63,423 nucleotides of DNA, taken from assembly GCA_000277445.1 (NCBI GenBank), contig AJWJ01000073.1, forward strand, positions 1-63,423, in the 5' to 3' direction. The position numbers were made by a program, and so were the translations under genes. Source of the DNA: Polysphondylium violaceum. Lineage: Eukaryota; Evosea; Eumycetozoa; Dictyosteliales; Dictyosteliaceae. The notes beneath the pieces were generated by a model. That model searched no databases and was not told the DNA's origin. It was given only the letters and a program-made list of their open reading frames with translations. How positions within the stretch are numbered: position 1 is the stretch's first letter; the number at the start of each line of letters is the position of its first letter. This document shows positions 1 through 11,811 of the stretch, piece after piece.

Positions 1-107
1 AAAAAAAAAAGAATCAATGAATTTATTAATTATTATTGATGGTGTTATTTTAAAATGGAATAGTAAAGAAAAAAAGATATTAATATATATTTTTAATAAT
101 CAATAGA

Positions 108-1865
108 ATGAATATGGGAGATTCTCAACAAAAATTAAATCATCTTAATAGTAATGGAGTTACTTCAAATAATATTAATTTAAAACAATCAGAGTTTTGG
201 TCAAAGCTCCAACCAATTTTGGAAAAATATATTTTAAAAAATAATATTTCAAGTTTTGATAAAGGATTGGATTTAGTATTGACATGGTTTGAAATTATCT
301 CTAAAAATTCTGAAAAGATAAATACCTTTAAGAGTATTGTTGGTCTTTGTCCACCTGATATGGCCGAGTTGAGACAAAGTTCAAGACTTTCATTTTCAAC
401 ATCTTCCATTGGCGATTTATTAGACAACAGAAATGATGACAACAAGAAAAGATTAAAGATGTCCGATGTTCCAGAGGATACTTTGTTTGACTTTAGAAAT
501 AAAAGAATGAAAGTTTCAAGATTACTTTGTCACGAAGAAATGGCCTCCAATAGTATGGAAAAGAATATAGAATCAATTACCACAATTTCAAATAACAATA
601 TAAATAATTTAAATAACACCATTCCACATATTAAACACCCCCATTCTGATGAAGAAAATTCCGAAGGTTTTGAAGAGGATGAAAACTCTTGTCTCGATAG
701 TTTTGATAGTAATTCACCTGAAGATGCTGCTTATGGTAGTGATAACGAATCAAATCTTCAAATTGATGAAGATTCTTTAATTAAAATTAGAAAACAACAA
801 CATTCAAATCATTCAACAATTGATCTTACTCATATAAAAATACAACAACAACAACAACAACAAATGCAACCACAAATTATTGGAAAGATTCAACCAAATG
901 CTGCTGCCAATGGTACTGGAATTGCACCATCACCCAAACAATTGATGACTATTCGTGAAAAAATGCTAGAATACATTCAAAAGAATCCCAATCCAAATAG
1001 ACCATCTTGTATACAAGTTTTCCAACAACCATCATCCAAAGTCGTTTGGAAGAATAGAAGATTAGACACTCCATTTAAATTAAAGGTAGATATGAAGACC
1101 GCTTCAAATATGGCATCTCAAAATTTAACCTGTTCAAATATCATCACCATTGGTATTGTCACTGATCACAAAGGTAAACTTCAAATTGATAGTGTCGAAA
1201 ACTTTACTGAACCATTGAACGCTCAAGGTCTCTCTGTATTCCAAGGATTGAAAATGACCAAAGGTACTTGGGGCAAGGAATGGAATCTCACATTTATTGC
1301 TGTCGTACGTCCAAACAATCAATCATATAATAATCCAATCATTTTATCCGTCTCCCAACCATTCCCAATCGTTGTAAAGACTAGAAAGAATCCACAAATT
1401 AGACACAATAGCTACAGTAATCATATTCTCAATAGTGCCAGTGAAAATTCATCCTCATCACCAGAGGCTTCACCAACCATTGCTCCAAGAAGAGGTAGAA
1501 TACCAAATTCTGCCCCAGTCATGTCTTTGGGTCCACAAGCAAATCTTAGATCAAGCACTGGAAGTATAAATACCAATTTCAATGAATCATCAAATACTAC
1601 AACAACCACTACAAGAACCTATCAAGCTGACGAAATGGCTAGTTTATTATGGGCTGCTGAAATTAAACAAAAAGAAGTACCAGATGGAACTGAACCAGAA
1701 ACAATTCAAAATAATAATAATAATAATCAAAATAATCAAAATAATCAAAATAACAATAATAGTCAGAATAGTAATAACAACAATAATAATAGTCAAAATA
1801 TTTCTCCCAAAAATAGTTATCATGGTGTAATTTTAAATACCCCTAAACCTGTTACAACAAGATAA
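108..1865 (+). CDS. CudA-like nuclear DNA-binding protein
   Basis: Single-exon 585-residue protein. The only ordered region is about residues 295-430, with a block RPSCIQVF...KVVWKNRRL...PFKLKVD and, further on, [16 protein letters not shown] recognise this as the core of the dictyostelid CudA family, transcription regulators whose DNA-binding region is distantly STAT-like. Upstream are a short helical N-terminus (residues 28-70), an acidic stretch (about 180-225) and a Gln run. The C-terminus (540-575) is an Asn/Gln tract. In D. discoideum CudA acts in the nucleus during culmination; whether this is the orthologue or one of the CudA-like paralogues cannot be decided here. No SH2 domain is visible, so it is not a canonical STAT. 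ATG at 108 is the first in-frame Met. Family assignment is from memory of the motif. Confidence 0.6.
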   Translation: MNMGDSQQKLNHLNSNGVTSNNINLKQSEFWSKLQPILEKYILKNNISSFDKGLDLVLTWFEIISKNSEKINTFKSIVGLCPPDMAELRQSSRLSFSTSSIGDLLDNRNDDNKKRLKMSDVPEDTLFDFRNKRMKVSRLLCHEEMASNSMEKNIESITTISNNNINNLNNTIPHIKHPHSDEENSEGFEEDENSCLDSFDSNSPEDAAYGSDNESNLQIDEDSLIKIRKQQHSNHSTIDLTHIKIQQQQQQQMQPQIIGKIQPNAAANGTGIAPSPKQLMTIREKMLEYIQKNPNPNRPSCIQVFQQPSSKVVWKNRRLDTPFKLKVDMKTASNMASQNLTCSNIITIGIVTDHKGKLQIDSVENFTEPLNAQGLSVFQGLKMTKGTWGKEWNLTFIAVVRPNNQSYNNPIILSVSQPFPIVVKTRKNPQIRHNSYSNHILNSASENSSSSPEASPTIAPRRGRIPNSAPVMSLGPQANLRSSTGSINTNFNESSNTTTTTTRTYQADEMASLLWAAEIKQKEVPDGTEPETIQNNNNNNQNNQNNQNNNNSQNSNNNNNNSQNISPKNSYHGVILNTPKPVTTR

Positions 1866-1957
1866 ATAGTTTTCCTCCTTCTTTATAAATAAATATATGG
1901 CGAATTTTAAAATATATATTATCAAAATTCAAATAATCTATTATAGTTTTTGAGTTT

Positions 1958-3586
1958 TTATTTAATATCTTTAGAAATACTTGGTTTTTTATGGTTATGA
2001 TTATGATTGTGATTATGTTTTGTTTTAATAATAAGTTCTTTTTCATTCTGTTCATCTTGTTCTTGATCCATTTCATTGTCATCATCTTCTTCTTCTACTG
2101 TTGTTTCTTCATCATCTTCGTCGTCATCATCGTCATCATCGTCTTCATCATCTTCATCATCTACTTCAATTTCAACTTCTTCATCTAAAGCAATTGGATC
2201 TTCCCATGTTGCCCAAACATCTTTACCAAGTTTTAATTCTTCATCAGTTAAAAGACAATCATTTAATTCTTTTTCAATTAATGATTGATCCATCTCACAG
2301 CCAATGAATACAATCTCTTGTCTACAATCACCATATGGTTCTTGCCATGATTTCTTTATCATTTTAACAGTTTCTTTATCTGGATATTCAAATTTCTTTA
2401 GAGAAGCTAACCAATAGCCAGCGTTGGTTAAACTTAATGCAGTACCAGCTAAATTCCAGAGACCAATCAACTCGGGAGTTGTGGCCACCCACATGAATCC
2501 CTTGCTTCTCAACACTTTGGCAAAAACAGTGGCACCTTTGGCAATCAAGTCATCAAGACGACCTGGGTGCATGGGTCTTCTGGCTCTATAGGTAAAGTTT
2601 GAAATTCCATACTCTATGGTCTCTGGAATATGGGCCCCACGTGCCTCTTGGAGCCAACCAGGATGTTCAGAGGCTTTTTTGAAATTAAACAACTTTGTAT
2701 TTAGAATTTCAGTCAAGGGCACTTTGGAATACTCGGAACGAAGAATTTTGGCGTCTGGATTAATATGTCTAATGAGACCCTCCATAATGTTTATATCTTG
2801 TGGAGAAGCTTTATCAATTTTGTTTAAAATTACAACGTTGGCAAATTCTACTTGATCAATTAATAAATCGACAATGGTTCTTTCATCGGTATCTGTTGCT
2901 CCCATATCTTTGTCTTTGAGGGATTTGCCACTATTGTATTCTTTGAGCCATGTGGAGCAATCTACGACGGTGACCATAGTATCTAGACGAGTCATATGAT
3001 GAAGATTCATTCCCTCTTCACCATCAAATGTAAATGTTTCTGCTATTGGTAATGGCTCTGAAATACCACTTCCTTCTATCAAGAGATAATCAAATCTTCC
3101 TTCTTTGGCTAATTTTGCAACTTCAACCAATAAATCTTCTCTTAGGGTACAACAAACACATCCATTTGATAATTCAATCATTTTTTCAACAGTTTTTTCT
3201 TTGGGGGTGGTTCTACTGATTGAAAAATCAGATTTAACTAATCTTGCATCAACATTTACTAAAAATTTACAGATATACAAAAGAAATTAATATTTTATAA
3301 AAAAATATATATTGCAATCAATATATTTACCTTCACTCATATCATTTACGATAACAGCCACTTTCATACCATCTTGATTATTTAAAATATAATTTAATAA
3401 AGTAGTTTTACCAGAACCAAGAAATCCAGACAACACAGTAACAGGTAGTTTTCTAACATGTCTAGCTCTCACATTTCTAATTGCTTTGGCCAACTTTAGA
3501 TTTTTGGATCTTTGAATTTGACTGGTGGTTTGTTTGATCACTTTACCTTTTCCTTTATTAGACATTGAGATATTATTCTTTGACAT
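1958..3586 (-). CDS. CobW/COG0523 (ZNG1-type) metallochaperone GTPase
   Basis: Two exons, 3586-3331 and 3258-1958, with a 72-bp GTAAAT...TTTAG intron; the join restores NDMSEVNVDA. Predicted 518 residues. The Walker A motif GFLGSGKTT lies at residues 54-62, the metal-binding GCVCC motif at 118-122, SGISEP near 150, and the guanine-specificity NKID at 231-234. The CobW C-terminal domain occupies roughly 300-430, followed by a very acidic Asp/Glu tail (about 465-510) and a His/Asn-rich end. COG0523 proteins are GTP-dependent zinc chaperones; eukaryotic ZNG1 activates methionine aminopeptidase 1. The N-terminal 45 residues are basic, but the protein is probably cytosolic because no clear presequence is seen. 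The His-rich tail could also bind metal (inference). It is transcribed divergently from the Alba gene across about 600 bp. Confidence 0.88.
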
Positions 3587-4192
3587 AATTATGAGATAGA
3601 TGATTATTAACTATTTGTTGTCAATGAATAATAGGCTTGAAAAGGTCCTTTAAATAAGTTTCTGGAAATTAAAAAAAAAAAACTAATGGTGGCAAAAAAA
3701 CGGAGTGGAAAAATTTCAAAGAGGCAGGCAGAGCGATGTGTTTTTTACAAAAAAGTAATCTTTAACTTTAATTTCAAAAAATTTACACATCTCTAAACGA
3801 AGTGAATTTATAAATTATAGTTAAAGTGAATAAGCTAATATATAAAGAGATATATACACCACTTCACTCGAGTAAAAAGTATAGTATAGTTGAAATTTCA
3901 TTTATCACTCTCCGCCACTCCTGAAAAACACCGTGGCAGCAATGGACTCTCGGTCAACTAATGAATATTTATTGTTTTATTACTAGTTATTGTATTGCAA
4001 TGAAACACATAAAGTATTAATATCTATATGAATTGATGATACCTATGATGCATTCATTGCCCAAAAATTATAAAAAAAAAATAAAAAAAAAAATAAAAAA
4101 AATAAATGATCCTTTTTTCAATTTAATTTAATTTTTTTCTATATTTATATATATTCATACAACACAAAAAACAGATAACATATAAGCACACA
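3587..4192. promoter_or_regulatory. Divergent intergenic region between CobW and Alba genes
   Basis: About 600 bp of AT-rich DNA between two divergent start codons, so it should contain both promoters. T and A runs occur just upstream of each start. A slightly less AT-rich patch lies near 3900-3960. No open frame or RNA gene was recognised. Confidence 0.4.
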
Positions 4193-4812
4193 ATGACAGG
4201 TAGGATCTTTTCACGCTCTATTTGATGTTCATACATATAGAGGTACTGTTTTATTGGTTCAACACCAAGCAAATCTATCATAAAAGATACTAATAATATA
4301 CTATTTTATCAGATACTGAAAACAATATTGCCAACACTACTGATAACAGTAATGAATGTAAAAAGATTAAAATCTCTACAGATAAATCCAAAACATTATT
4401 TTATTTCTCTGATTTAACAGCTAGATTCTTGGAGACTGAGCCCAGTGTCGATATCTCTGGTTTAGGTGAAGCAATTTATAAAGTTGTAACAACTATTGAT
4501 TATTTAAAGAGCAAACAAGTTATTGTTGTTAATAGTATGTAGTAGTAATAGGGTAGTTATTAAATAGGATTAAAACAGTAATTATTAATCATCATCATTA
4601 CATCATATTAGAAATTCATACAGGTTTAAGTAGTAATATAGAACTCGTTGTAAATGTTTCAAAAGGTCCAAATCATGCAGAATATTTGAAATCTATGGAA
4701 GAAGTAATTATTATCTAATCACATACATATTATTTCATCATCAACTCAATCTTTATCACAACCATACTAATCGATATCTAATTTATTGTAGAGAAAAACC
4801 ACTCATGAATAA
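4193..4812 (+). CDS. Small Alba-domain nucleic-acid-binding protein (4 exons)
   Basis: Too fragmented to show as a long ORF. Exons are 4193-4199, 4313-4534, 4624-4703 and 4792-4812; all junctions are GT...AG and close in frame to 109 residues. The first exon is only seven bases (ATGACAG). The body contains VDISGLGEAIYKVVTTIDYL followed by a basic-residue turn and beta strands (VIVVN, ELVVNVS), the pattern of the Alba fold (ISGLG-x-AI-x-x-V). Eukaryotic Alba proteins bind RNA or DNA, for example the RNase P/MRP subunits Rpp20/Rpp25 and translation regulators. The N-terminal 20 residues are polar and disordered. I cannot tell which Alba subfamily this is. An alternative stop just after 4703 would result if the last intron were retained. 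Confidence 0.6.
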
Positions 4813-5005
4813 GTACCCTTGATACTTTTACATAAAGCTTGTAGATAAAATTAATAAAAAAACAAATATTAAAAAACAAGACATCCAAATTGGTAGTTAT
4901 AATTATGTTGATTTCAGACTGTATATAGAATGATAAAAGATAAAAGAGATATAGTTGGATGCAATAATAATGATCATAATTTACACAATAGGAAATGAAG
5001 ATTAT

Positions 5006-6404
5006 TTATTCATTTTTAATTTGTTGTTGTTGCTCTTTTTCATTCTTTTCTTTTTCAATTTGATCAAACCATTGAATTAATTTAGACAAGATGATTGTAA
5101 GTAAAAAGAGGAGACCAAAGTTTTTGTTTGATATAAACTTTTTCATGCATGATTTGGGATTGTCAAAATCAACGGTGGACAATTGCCAAGCCAAATGGGC
5201 GGCACACACACCGGTGCCAACGTAAAATATAGATGGCATTCCTGCTGCTACACCAGTGCCAATCATACCTGCGATCGTCAGTATAGAGAATCCAGATAAT
5301 ATCAATCTACTCTTTTCCAAAAACTTGAGTGCCGTCGATTTGACACCTACCAATATATCGTCTTTTTTATCTTGATGTGCATAGATGGTATCGTAGACCA
5401 TTGTCCAACTTATACCTGCCAAATAGAGTGGCAACACTATATTCCAATCACAGTAGCCTTGAATCGCTGAAAACCCTGCAAATGCGCCCCAATTAAACGC
5501 CAATCCCAAAACAAATTGTGGATAGTATGTAAATCTTTTCATAAATGGATATAATGTTACAATTGGTAATGATGCTGTACATAATAATATGCTGTTGAAT
5601 AGATTAGTGTTTGTATATAAATACAATAGTAATAGTAATAAATGATAATACATACGTGTATGTATTTAATGTTGCCAATGTCATTGCTAGGGAGCCAAGG
5701 AGTTGAGCACCTAGGAATATTAAGCTTTGTTTGTGATTTAGTATATTTGATGCTATTGGTCTTGTTTTAGTTCTTTCTACTTTTGAATCAAATTTATAAT
5801 CGGCCATATCATTGATAACGCAACCTGCCGATCTCATAACAAATGCACCGGTGGCAAATACTGCCAATACCATGGGATCTGGAAATGATCCTATAGGTGT
5901 TGCTATTGCAATACTCCATAAACAGGGATACAACAATAGCCATGTACCAATGGGTTTATCTACTCTGCCCAAACGTAGATAAGGTTGTATAGATAATGGT
6001 GCTTTACTAATCCAATCTTTTACTTCATTTGGTAAAATAGTAGCTGTATTATTTTGATCATTACTATTTGTTGTTGTATTACTCGTTGTTGTAGAATATA
6101 CCCTCTTTATATATAAATTATTGTATTGTATGGGGAGTTTATTATTACTATTACTATTTAATGTTATGATATTGTTATTATTATTATTATTATTATTTAA
6201 ACAGAAAGATTTACTGTTAAGGTGAATAAGGGGTGTAGATGGAGATGTAGATGTAGATTGAGATAAATAGGATGGTAGCGATGTGAATGATTTTATTGAA
6301 GATAATAGTATAGGACTACTATGACTACTATGGTTATTTATGATGTTTTTGTATAAACATTTTGAAATACGACGATCATTAAATCTATTGATGCCTTTAA
6401 ACAT
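5006..6404 (-). CDS. coq2: 4-hydroxybenzoate polyprenyltransferase, mitochondrial
   Basis: Two exons, 6404-5656 and 5591-5006, joined by a 64-bp intron (AC|GTATGT...ACAG|C); predicted 444 residues. It attaches the polyprenyl tail to 4-hydroxybenzoate in ubiquinone synthesis at the mitochondrial inner membrane. Residues 1-125 form a Ser/Asn-rich, basic, acid-poor leader that fits a mitochondrial presequence, with an Asn run. The UbiA core follows: PYLRLGRVDKPIGTWLLLYP (141-160), the first Asp-rich prenyl-diphosphate motif NDMADYKFDSKVERTKTRP (198-216) and the second motif YDTIYAHQDKKDD (316-328). Several hydrophobic helices lie between and after these motifs. All catalytic aspartates of both motifs are present. 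The C-terminus is charged and Gln-rich. Confidence 0.93.
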
Positions 6405-6678
6405 AATTGAAGCTTTTGTTCATGTATAAGGATATATTATACATAAATAGATATATTATATGTGTGATAACTTGAGATAAACGAAAATCGTGCAGAATTT
6501 TTGAATGCATTTTGCAAAAATTGGGTGCGGAAAAACAAAAAAAAAAAAAAAAAAACGACACATTTGTAAATATGACAACAAATTTTTACAAATCAAATAA
6601 AAAACATAAAAAACTAGGGATATTTACAAAGAATCTAGATTTTATTTATTGAATTTAAACACACTCATACTAATTAGG

Positions 6679-8292
6679 TTATTGTCTTAAAACGGTGGGA
6701 ATGAAATGAGGTCTATAATGAAACTTTGGCTGAAATACAATGACATCTTGATTATTGTTGATGATGGATTGCTTTTCAATGTCAATTGTGTTTTCTATAT
6801 TGGCAATAGTGGTGTTGTTTGTTGATGATGAAGTTTCGATGAATGAGCAATTGTATAGATTTATAGATAAAAGATTTTTAGATGTGGTTAAATAGTTTTT
6901 CAATGGAATGAGGGATTCCTTGGTGGGGAATTTGAAACAGCCAGAGAAATCCATTTTATAGAGTTGGTCGTTGCCCTCGAGTGACTCGAATATACAGGCC
7001 GCTTGGTGGATGGTGAAGTTGTTGCCCGAGAGATCAATGCCTCTGAGTGTCTTATTTTTGCTGAGCATTAAGGAAAGACTCGAGTTTATGTCACTGAGGT
7101 TATTGTTTTTCAAAGAGAGGTACTTGATGGCTGATCTTTCTTTGGGATTGATGCTGGCTTTGGAGAGCACCAAACAAAGACTATGGAGATGATCTTGATT
7201 CAAACACCCATTGGTCAATTCCAAGTGCAAGAGGGTTTGGTTGTGTAGTAAGCTGACAAAGAAATCGTCAGAGAGAATGGGAAGTTTGCCTATACTGAGA
7301 AAAGTGATACTTGAATTATAATAAAACACTCTGGAAAACAGTTTGGAAAACTCGACCGATAGATTGAATCTCTTGCTACCAGAGATCTTTAGTGATTTCA
7401 TGGTTTGGTTGTTTTGTATATGATCACAGAGTCCATTCAAGTTTTCATATGTCTCATTGGCATGAAAATAGATTGGTGTATTTAGAGATTCTATACTCTT
7501 TGATGAACTTATGAGTTGATTAAAACGGCCAAGATACAATTTTGCTCCAGTCACTTTAATACAACGAAATTCTTTATCCAATAATCTGTCTATTAATAGA
7601 TTGGAATTGGATTCTATTTTTAAATGAAAATGAGCAATGGAAGACTCTTTGATTGCCTTTAGAAAATCTATTGAATTTGAACAATAACAAAAATTTGCTA
7701 GAGTGATACTTTTTAAATTGGGTGATCTTTTAACGGTGTCTGCTAGGGTTTGGAGAGGAAATGAATCCTTGTTGGATGATTTTATATAGAAATTGAATAA
7801 AAACTTTGAATGAGGAACCATGGATATATACAATTGGTCAGATTTATCAAAATAGAGACCTTTTAAATGCTGATAACCCATAAATTTCTTTTGGATACTA
7901 TCTATAATCCATAGATATTCATTTTGAGATTCCTGACCATTTTCCAACTCTTTATCCAGATCCATAAATTTAAAAGTTCTAACTTGTTTAACGATTGAAA
8001 ATTTTGTCAAATGATTTGATTGTTTTTCACTATCACAGATTTGTTTTAATTGATAAACATTTGATGTTGTTGGTGAGTTTTTGATTTGTTCTTGTTCATT
8101 CCATTCCAACAATTGTAATAAATTTTTTAATTGACTATAAGAGGTGACTATGTATTCCTCCAAAAACTGTTTTCTTTGTATTTCAAACCATTGTTTACAA
8201 ACATATGATAGGCTGTATTTCCATAGTCCTTTTTCTTTGTTGCAATATTTTAATATTTCCCTATATATATTTTTTGAAATTACCTTGTTCAT
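6679..8292 (-). CDS. F-box-like, leucine-rich-repeat (RNI-like) protein
   Basis: Single-exon 537-residue protein. The N-terminal 45 residues (IYREILKYCNKEKGLWKYS, then VCKQWFEIQ) look like a degenerate F-box of the type common in dictyostelids. The remainder carries irregular leucine-rich repeats, clearest at residues 290-470 (for example IKYLSLKNNNLSDI, LRGIDLSGNNFT, MDFSGCFKF, LLSINLYNCSF), with the spacing of ribonuclease-inhibitor-like LRRs. If the F-box works, the protein would be a substrate receptor for an SCF ubiquitin ligase (inference). Dictyostelid genomes contain many such proteins of unknown function, and I do not recognise a specific orthologue. A T-rich, G-box-like stretch lies upstream. 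Confidence 0.65.
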   Translation of the reverse strand: MNKVISKNIYREILKYCNKEKGLWKYSLSYVCKQWFEIQRKQFLEEYIVTSYSQLKNLLQLLEWNEQEQIKNSPTTSNVYQLKQICDSEKQSNHLTKFSIVKQVRTFKFMDLDKELENGQESQNEYLWIIDSIQKKFMGYQHLKGLYFDKSDQLYISMVPHSKFLFNFYIKSSNKDSFPLQTLADTVKRSPNLKSITLANFCYCSNSIDFLKAIKESSIAHFHLKIESNSNLLIDRLLDKEFRCIKVTGAKLYLGRFNQLISSSKSIESLNTPIYFHANETYENLNGLCDHIQNNQTMKSLKISGSKRFNLSVEFSKLFSRVFYYNSSITFLSIGKLPILSDDFFVSLLHNQTLLHLELTNGCLNQDHLHSLCLVLSKASINPKERSAIKYLSLKNNNLSDINSSLSLMLSKNKTLRGIDLSGNNFTIHQAACIFESLEGNDQLYKMDFSGCFKFPTKESLIPLKNYLTTSKNLLSINLYNCSFIETSSSTNNTTIANIENTIDIEKQSIINNNQDVIVFQPKFHYRPHFIPTVLRQ

Positions 8293-8663
8293 AACTAAAT
8301 TATAATCTATATTGATATATTTATTTAAACAATTTAGTATTGATATTCATTATTTTTCATTATCATTATAATATATTTACACTTTGTTTGTAGATGAGAA
8401 TAAATAAATATTAATAATAATAAAATTAAATCCAGGGGTGGGGATTAAGGGGTGGTATGTTCAAATTTTTTTAGATAAATTATTTTGTAAAAAACCAGGC
8501 AAAAACACCACACCTTGATTGATGTGTGGGGGTGAATTGTATGAGATATATGATATGATTATAGTAATGGATAAAAAAAAAAACACACTAAAAACGAATA
8601 AATTTTCACACATACAGAGATTTGTATTTTATTTGATGTTGTGGCTAAATTTAAATTATTTTA
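8293..8663. other. Intergenic, GT/AC-rich G-box-like patch
   Basis: 370 bp between the LRR gene start and the VPS52 stop. The stretch around 8440-8535 has GGGGTGG and ACCACACC blocks followed by GTGTGGGGGTG, resembling the GT-rich G-boxes bound by GBF in Dictyostelium. It sits 150-240 bp upstream of the LRR gene. Nothing else was recognised. Confidence 0.3.
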
Positions 8664-11156
8664 TCAATCATCTTGAATCAAATCAAATTCAAGTGAGGGA
8701 TTCATTTCTTTCATTTCCAAGATTGTTCTGTTTCCTTTGTAGTTGGCGTTTGATTTGAGGGTTGGGAAATGTTTGTTTATAATTATACACAACAATCTGT
8801 AGCAATAGTGCAACTCGATGAGGGCTTTATCAAATGTTTTTGTGGCTGCAATCGGACACTGTTTAAAGTTTTTGATAGAGTCATCTTTGATTACCGCCAC
8901 TGCAGATTTCCAGTTTTGTTCAAAGGACTTGAGGATGTCGGTGACGTTTTGAATGTTGAACGAGGGGTTTTCCTTGAGATCAATCTTGACGTTGGACTCG
9001 ACCAATGGACCCCACTCGTTGGCAAAGGTGCTGAACTGAGTCAAGTATTTGAGGTTGAGGATCTGCGAGTTGATGTATTTGCCAATGACAGAGTTGAAAA
9101 GTTGGTTGAATGGACGGGCGTTTTGGTCGTCTATCGATGTGACGACGGTGCAAGAGTCCAGGAGGGTTTGAACGACCAGACCATAGTTGTTGAGTAAAAA
9201 TACAAGTTGTTGATCTTTGGATTCAATCTCGTTCATCATCACGGTCGAGATTAGTTTTTCGAGCGAGGTCTTCAACTCGGCAATGTATCGCGAGAGACCT
9301 TGGTTGCTCGACTCTTTGGGGATGTGTTCGTTAACATAGACAAGCGAGGACACAAGGTCAGCGTATCTCTTGACCATGGGGTGGGGGACGAGGGGATTGA
9401 GATGCGATTTGAGCTCTTTGACATTAACGCCTCTGATGTGCTCAATCTCTTTGACAAAGGTTTTGTTGAATCTGGCAAACACCATGCCAATCAGTTTGTC
9501 AAATGGCGCATTCAAAAGATTGATGCCTCGTGCGTTCATGATGCCCTTGTACTTTTGTAACATTCCCAAAATCACCAAAACATTCATAAAGTCTGGACTG
9601 TTGGAGAGATAGTTTTCTGTAGTCTCTATAAGAATGGCAATCGATTTTCCAAAGATGGTGGCGGTGACATCCTCACCACCCAAAAAGAAATCCTTTACAA
9701 ATCCAGTTTCAAAGGTGACCAAATCCATCAAAAAGAATAGAATGGATCGATACAATTGATCAAATGGATACTTGACTGCGGCTGCCGCTGATGTATTGGT
9801 GTTTGCGATATTGTTGGCCAATTGGGCACCGGCCTCCAACAGAGATGTTGAGGGAGGTGGCTCAATAAATGGTGCCTCCAACAATTCATTTGACAAGAAA
9901 TCATTCATTTTCAAGTGGTGTTGACCATTGTTGTTTGATTTACTATTACCACTGCCGCTATTACTATTGCCAAATAAACTCTTTATCTTGCTCTTGTTTG
10001 TAACGGGTCCACTGGTTTCATCTACCATTTTCAACAATGAATTTATATAGGATTTGTAAAGAGAAGTGAAATACTTTTCGCCATTTTCAACATAAGAGTT
10101 GATCACTTGATTGGCAGTGTAGCTAGAGTATTTAAAAAGAAATTGAAATAGATAACCCAGTCCAGAGAGTTGGGACTGTTTCATTCTCTTGTCTTGTAGT
10201 TTCTTGAATGAAGACATGAGCATTACATCTAAAAACTTTTGTATCTTTTGAATGCTGGCCACTGTAAGCTTACTTAGTTGTGGCTCATTGTTTGCACAAA
10301 TAGCTGGTGACAATGCCTTATAATCGTCAAACAATGTTATCTTTGTATCTAAACTCATCAAACATTTAACATAATCTTCATTAATCTCTGCTTTTGTTAA
10401 ATAGCTAATAGTGGTAGATGTATAGATTAGTATGTATGATAAGGTTTTGTATCTGTAGGCCTATAGATAATATTGGTTGTAATTACTTTGAAAACTCTTG
10501 GGCTATAGAAACATCTTCTACAAATTTAGCCAACTTTTCTTTTAATTGCTTTCTATTGTTTAGTTTATGGTTCATAGACAATGATCTCTCTTGTAGTGAA
10601 TTCATTTCCGAACCAATGTTTTTTAAGTCGTTGTAATAGTTGTTTAACATTTGTTCCAAAGTCTCCAATACTCCATCAATAACTTGAATCTGATTATATA
10701 AAGTTAAAAAGTTTTCTCTTTCAGAGAAATCTGTAGAGGGAGAGATATATTGATTAGCTAACCTGTTCATTCTCGCTGCTAAATCAATGGTATGGCGTGT
10801 GATTACACTAACTAATACCTACAATCATTAATTGTTAATCTATCGCACTGTGTAAGTTCATTATGAACATCTTTGGAATATTGTCTGAGATCATAACCTT
10901 TTATTAATGCTTCTTTAATTGTTTCTTGATCTAGAGGAGTAATAATGACATACTATTAGATTCTATATAGATATCAATATTAATGTTGATAGAGATACAA
11001 ACCAGCAAAAGAAATGGAATCATCATCAAAATCACTGCCTAAAATGGTAGTGATATCCAATTCACCCAAATCATCTACATCCAATTCTGATCTATCCTTG
11101 TTCAAAGTTACCATCAACTTTGATGATTGTTTAGATAACTTTGGTGGAGTATTCAT
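8664..11156 (-). CDS. vps52: GARP/EARP complex subunit VPS52
   Basis: Four exons: 11156-11003, 10930-10823, 10778-10487 and 10404-8664; predicted 764 residues. VPS52 is a CATCHR-type subunit shared by GARP and EARP, which tether endosome-derived vesicles at the trans-Golgi network and on recycling endosomes. The match rests on GYDLRQYSKDVHNEL (about residues 65-80), the coiled-coil block with IGSEMNSLQERSLSMNHKLNNRKQL (written in part: SLQERS...LNNR) typical of the family, and the long helical C-terminus. A Ser/Asn insert lies near residues 345-375. The third exon must begin at the TTTAG|CAGCG acceptor, with donor T|GTAGGT, to keep frame; this donor is the least certain junction. The start is the first ATG of exon 1 and is followed by a short acidic segment. 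Confidence 0.85.
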
Positions 11157-11660
11157 TCTATATATATATCTGTATGATTTAACGAATAATTTAATTTACA
11201 AAGATTCTGTTTGCAAAACAAAAAAAAAAAAAAGAAATCAAAAAAAAAAAAAAAAAAAAAAGACATTTATTTGTAAAAACAATAACTATGTCTACAAACA
11301 AAATATTGTAAAGCACAAACCTTCCAATCCGGTCTCTAATGCTATTGGTGCTTCTTTTCTCTCTAAATTCAATTCCTATTCAATTGATTGTTTAGAAGGA
11401 CTTCATATCCAAAGATGCAAGTTTTTCTTTATCAAACTGACCTCACAAGAAATTATAAATTAATTTTCTCAGAGTAGAAAACCAAACTCCTCACTATAGG
11501 TGTTTCCTCAAATATACAATCTGATACACACATATGACTTTTGAAAAGATAAATTTTGTTTATAATTAGAAAAGGTTTGATTTGGATCGCTATTTTATTT
11601 TAATCATAAATTGTGATTATTTTCAGTAAATGAAAATAAACAATCCCCCTTTGAATATAT

Positions 11661-11811
11661 TTAGGAAAGGATAGGATGTTTTTTTTCCAAAATTAAATTT
11701 CTATTTCCGAAAAGGGTTCCCTGAAGAGTACCATATCCATAAATAACCCCATTTGTGAATTTACCTTTAGGATACCAATCACAATTTTTAGAATATCTAA
11801 TCTCGTTTTTT
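11661..11811 (-). pseudogene. Coding-like relic of unknown gene
   Basis: Reading the minus strand, about 49 codons are open and end in TAA at 11661. The translation has a clearly protein-like composition, unlike the surrounding low-complexity DNA: it includes NCDWYPKGKF and GVIYGYGTLQGTLFGNRN. It is preceded on the minus strand by an A run, has no plausible start, and has no intron acceptor of the usual T-rich kind directly upstream. I do not recognise the family. It may be the remnant of a decayed gene or an unrecognised terminal exon. Confidence 0.35.

Noticed and set aside
8769-9612. Plus-strand ORFs of 142, 86 and 80 codons
   Set aside because: They are antisense to the conserved VPS52 coding exon and have no recognisable content of their own.
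11014-11463. 149-codon plus-strand ORF
   Set aside because: Its first part is antisense to VPS52 exon 1 and its middle is poly-Lys from an A run; the final third is only weakly protein-like.
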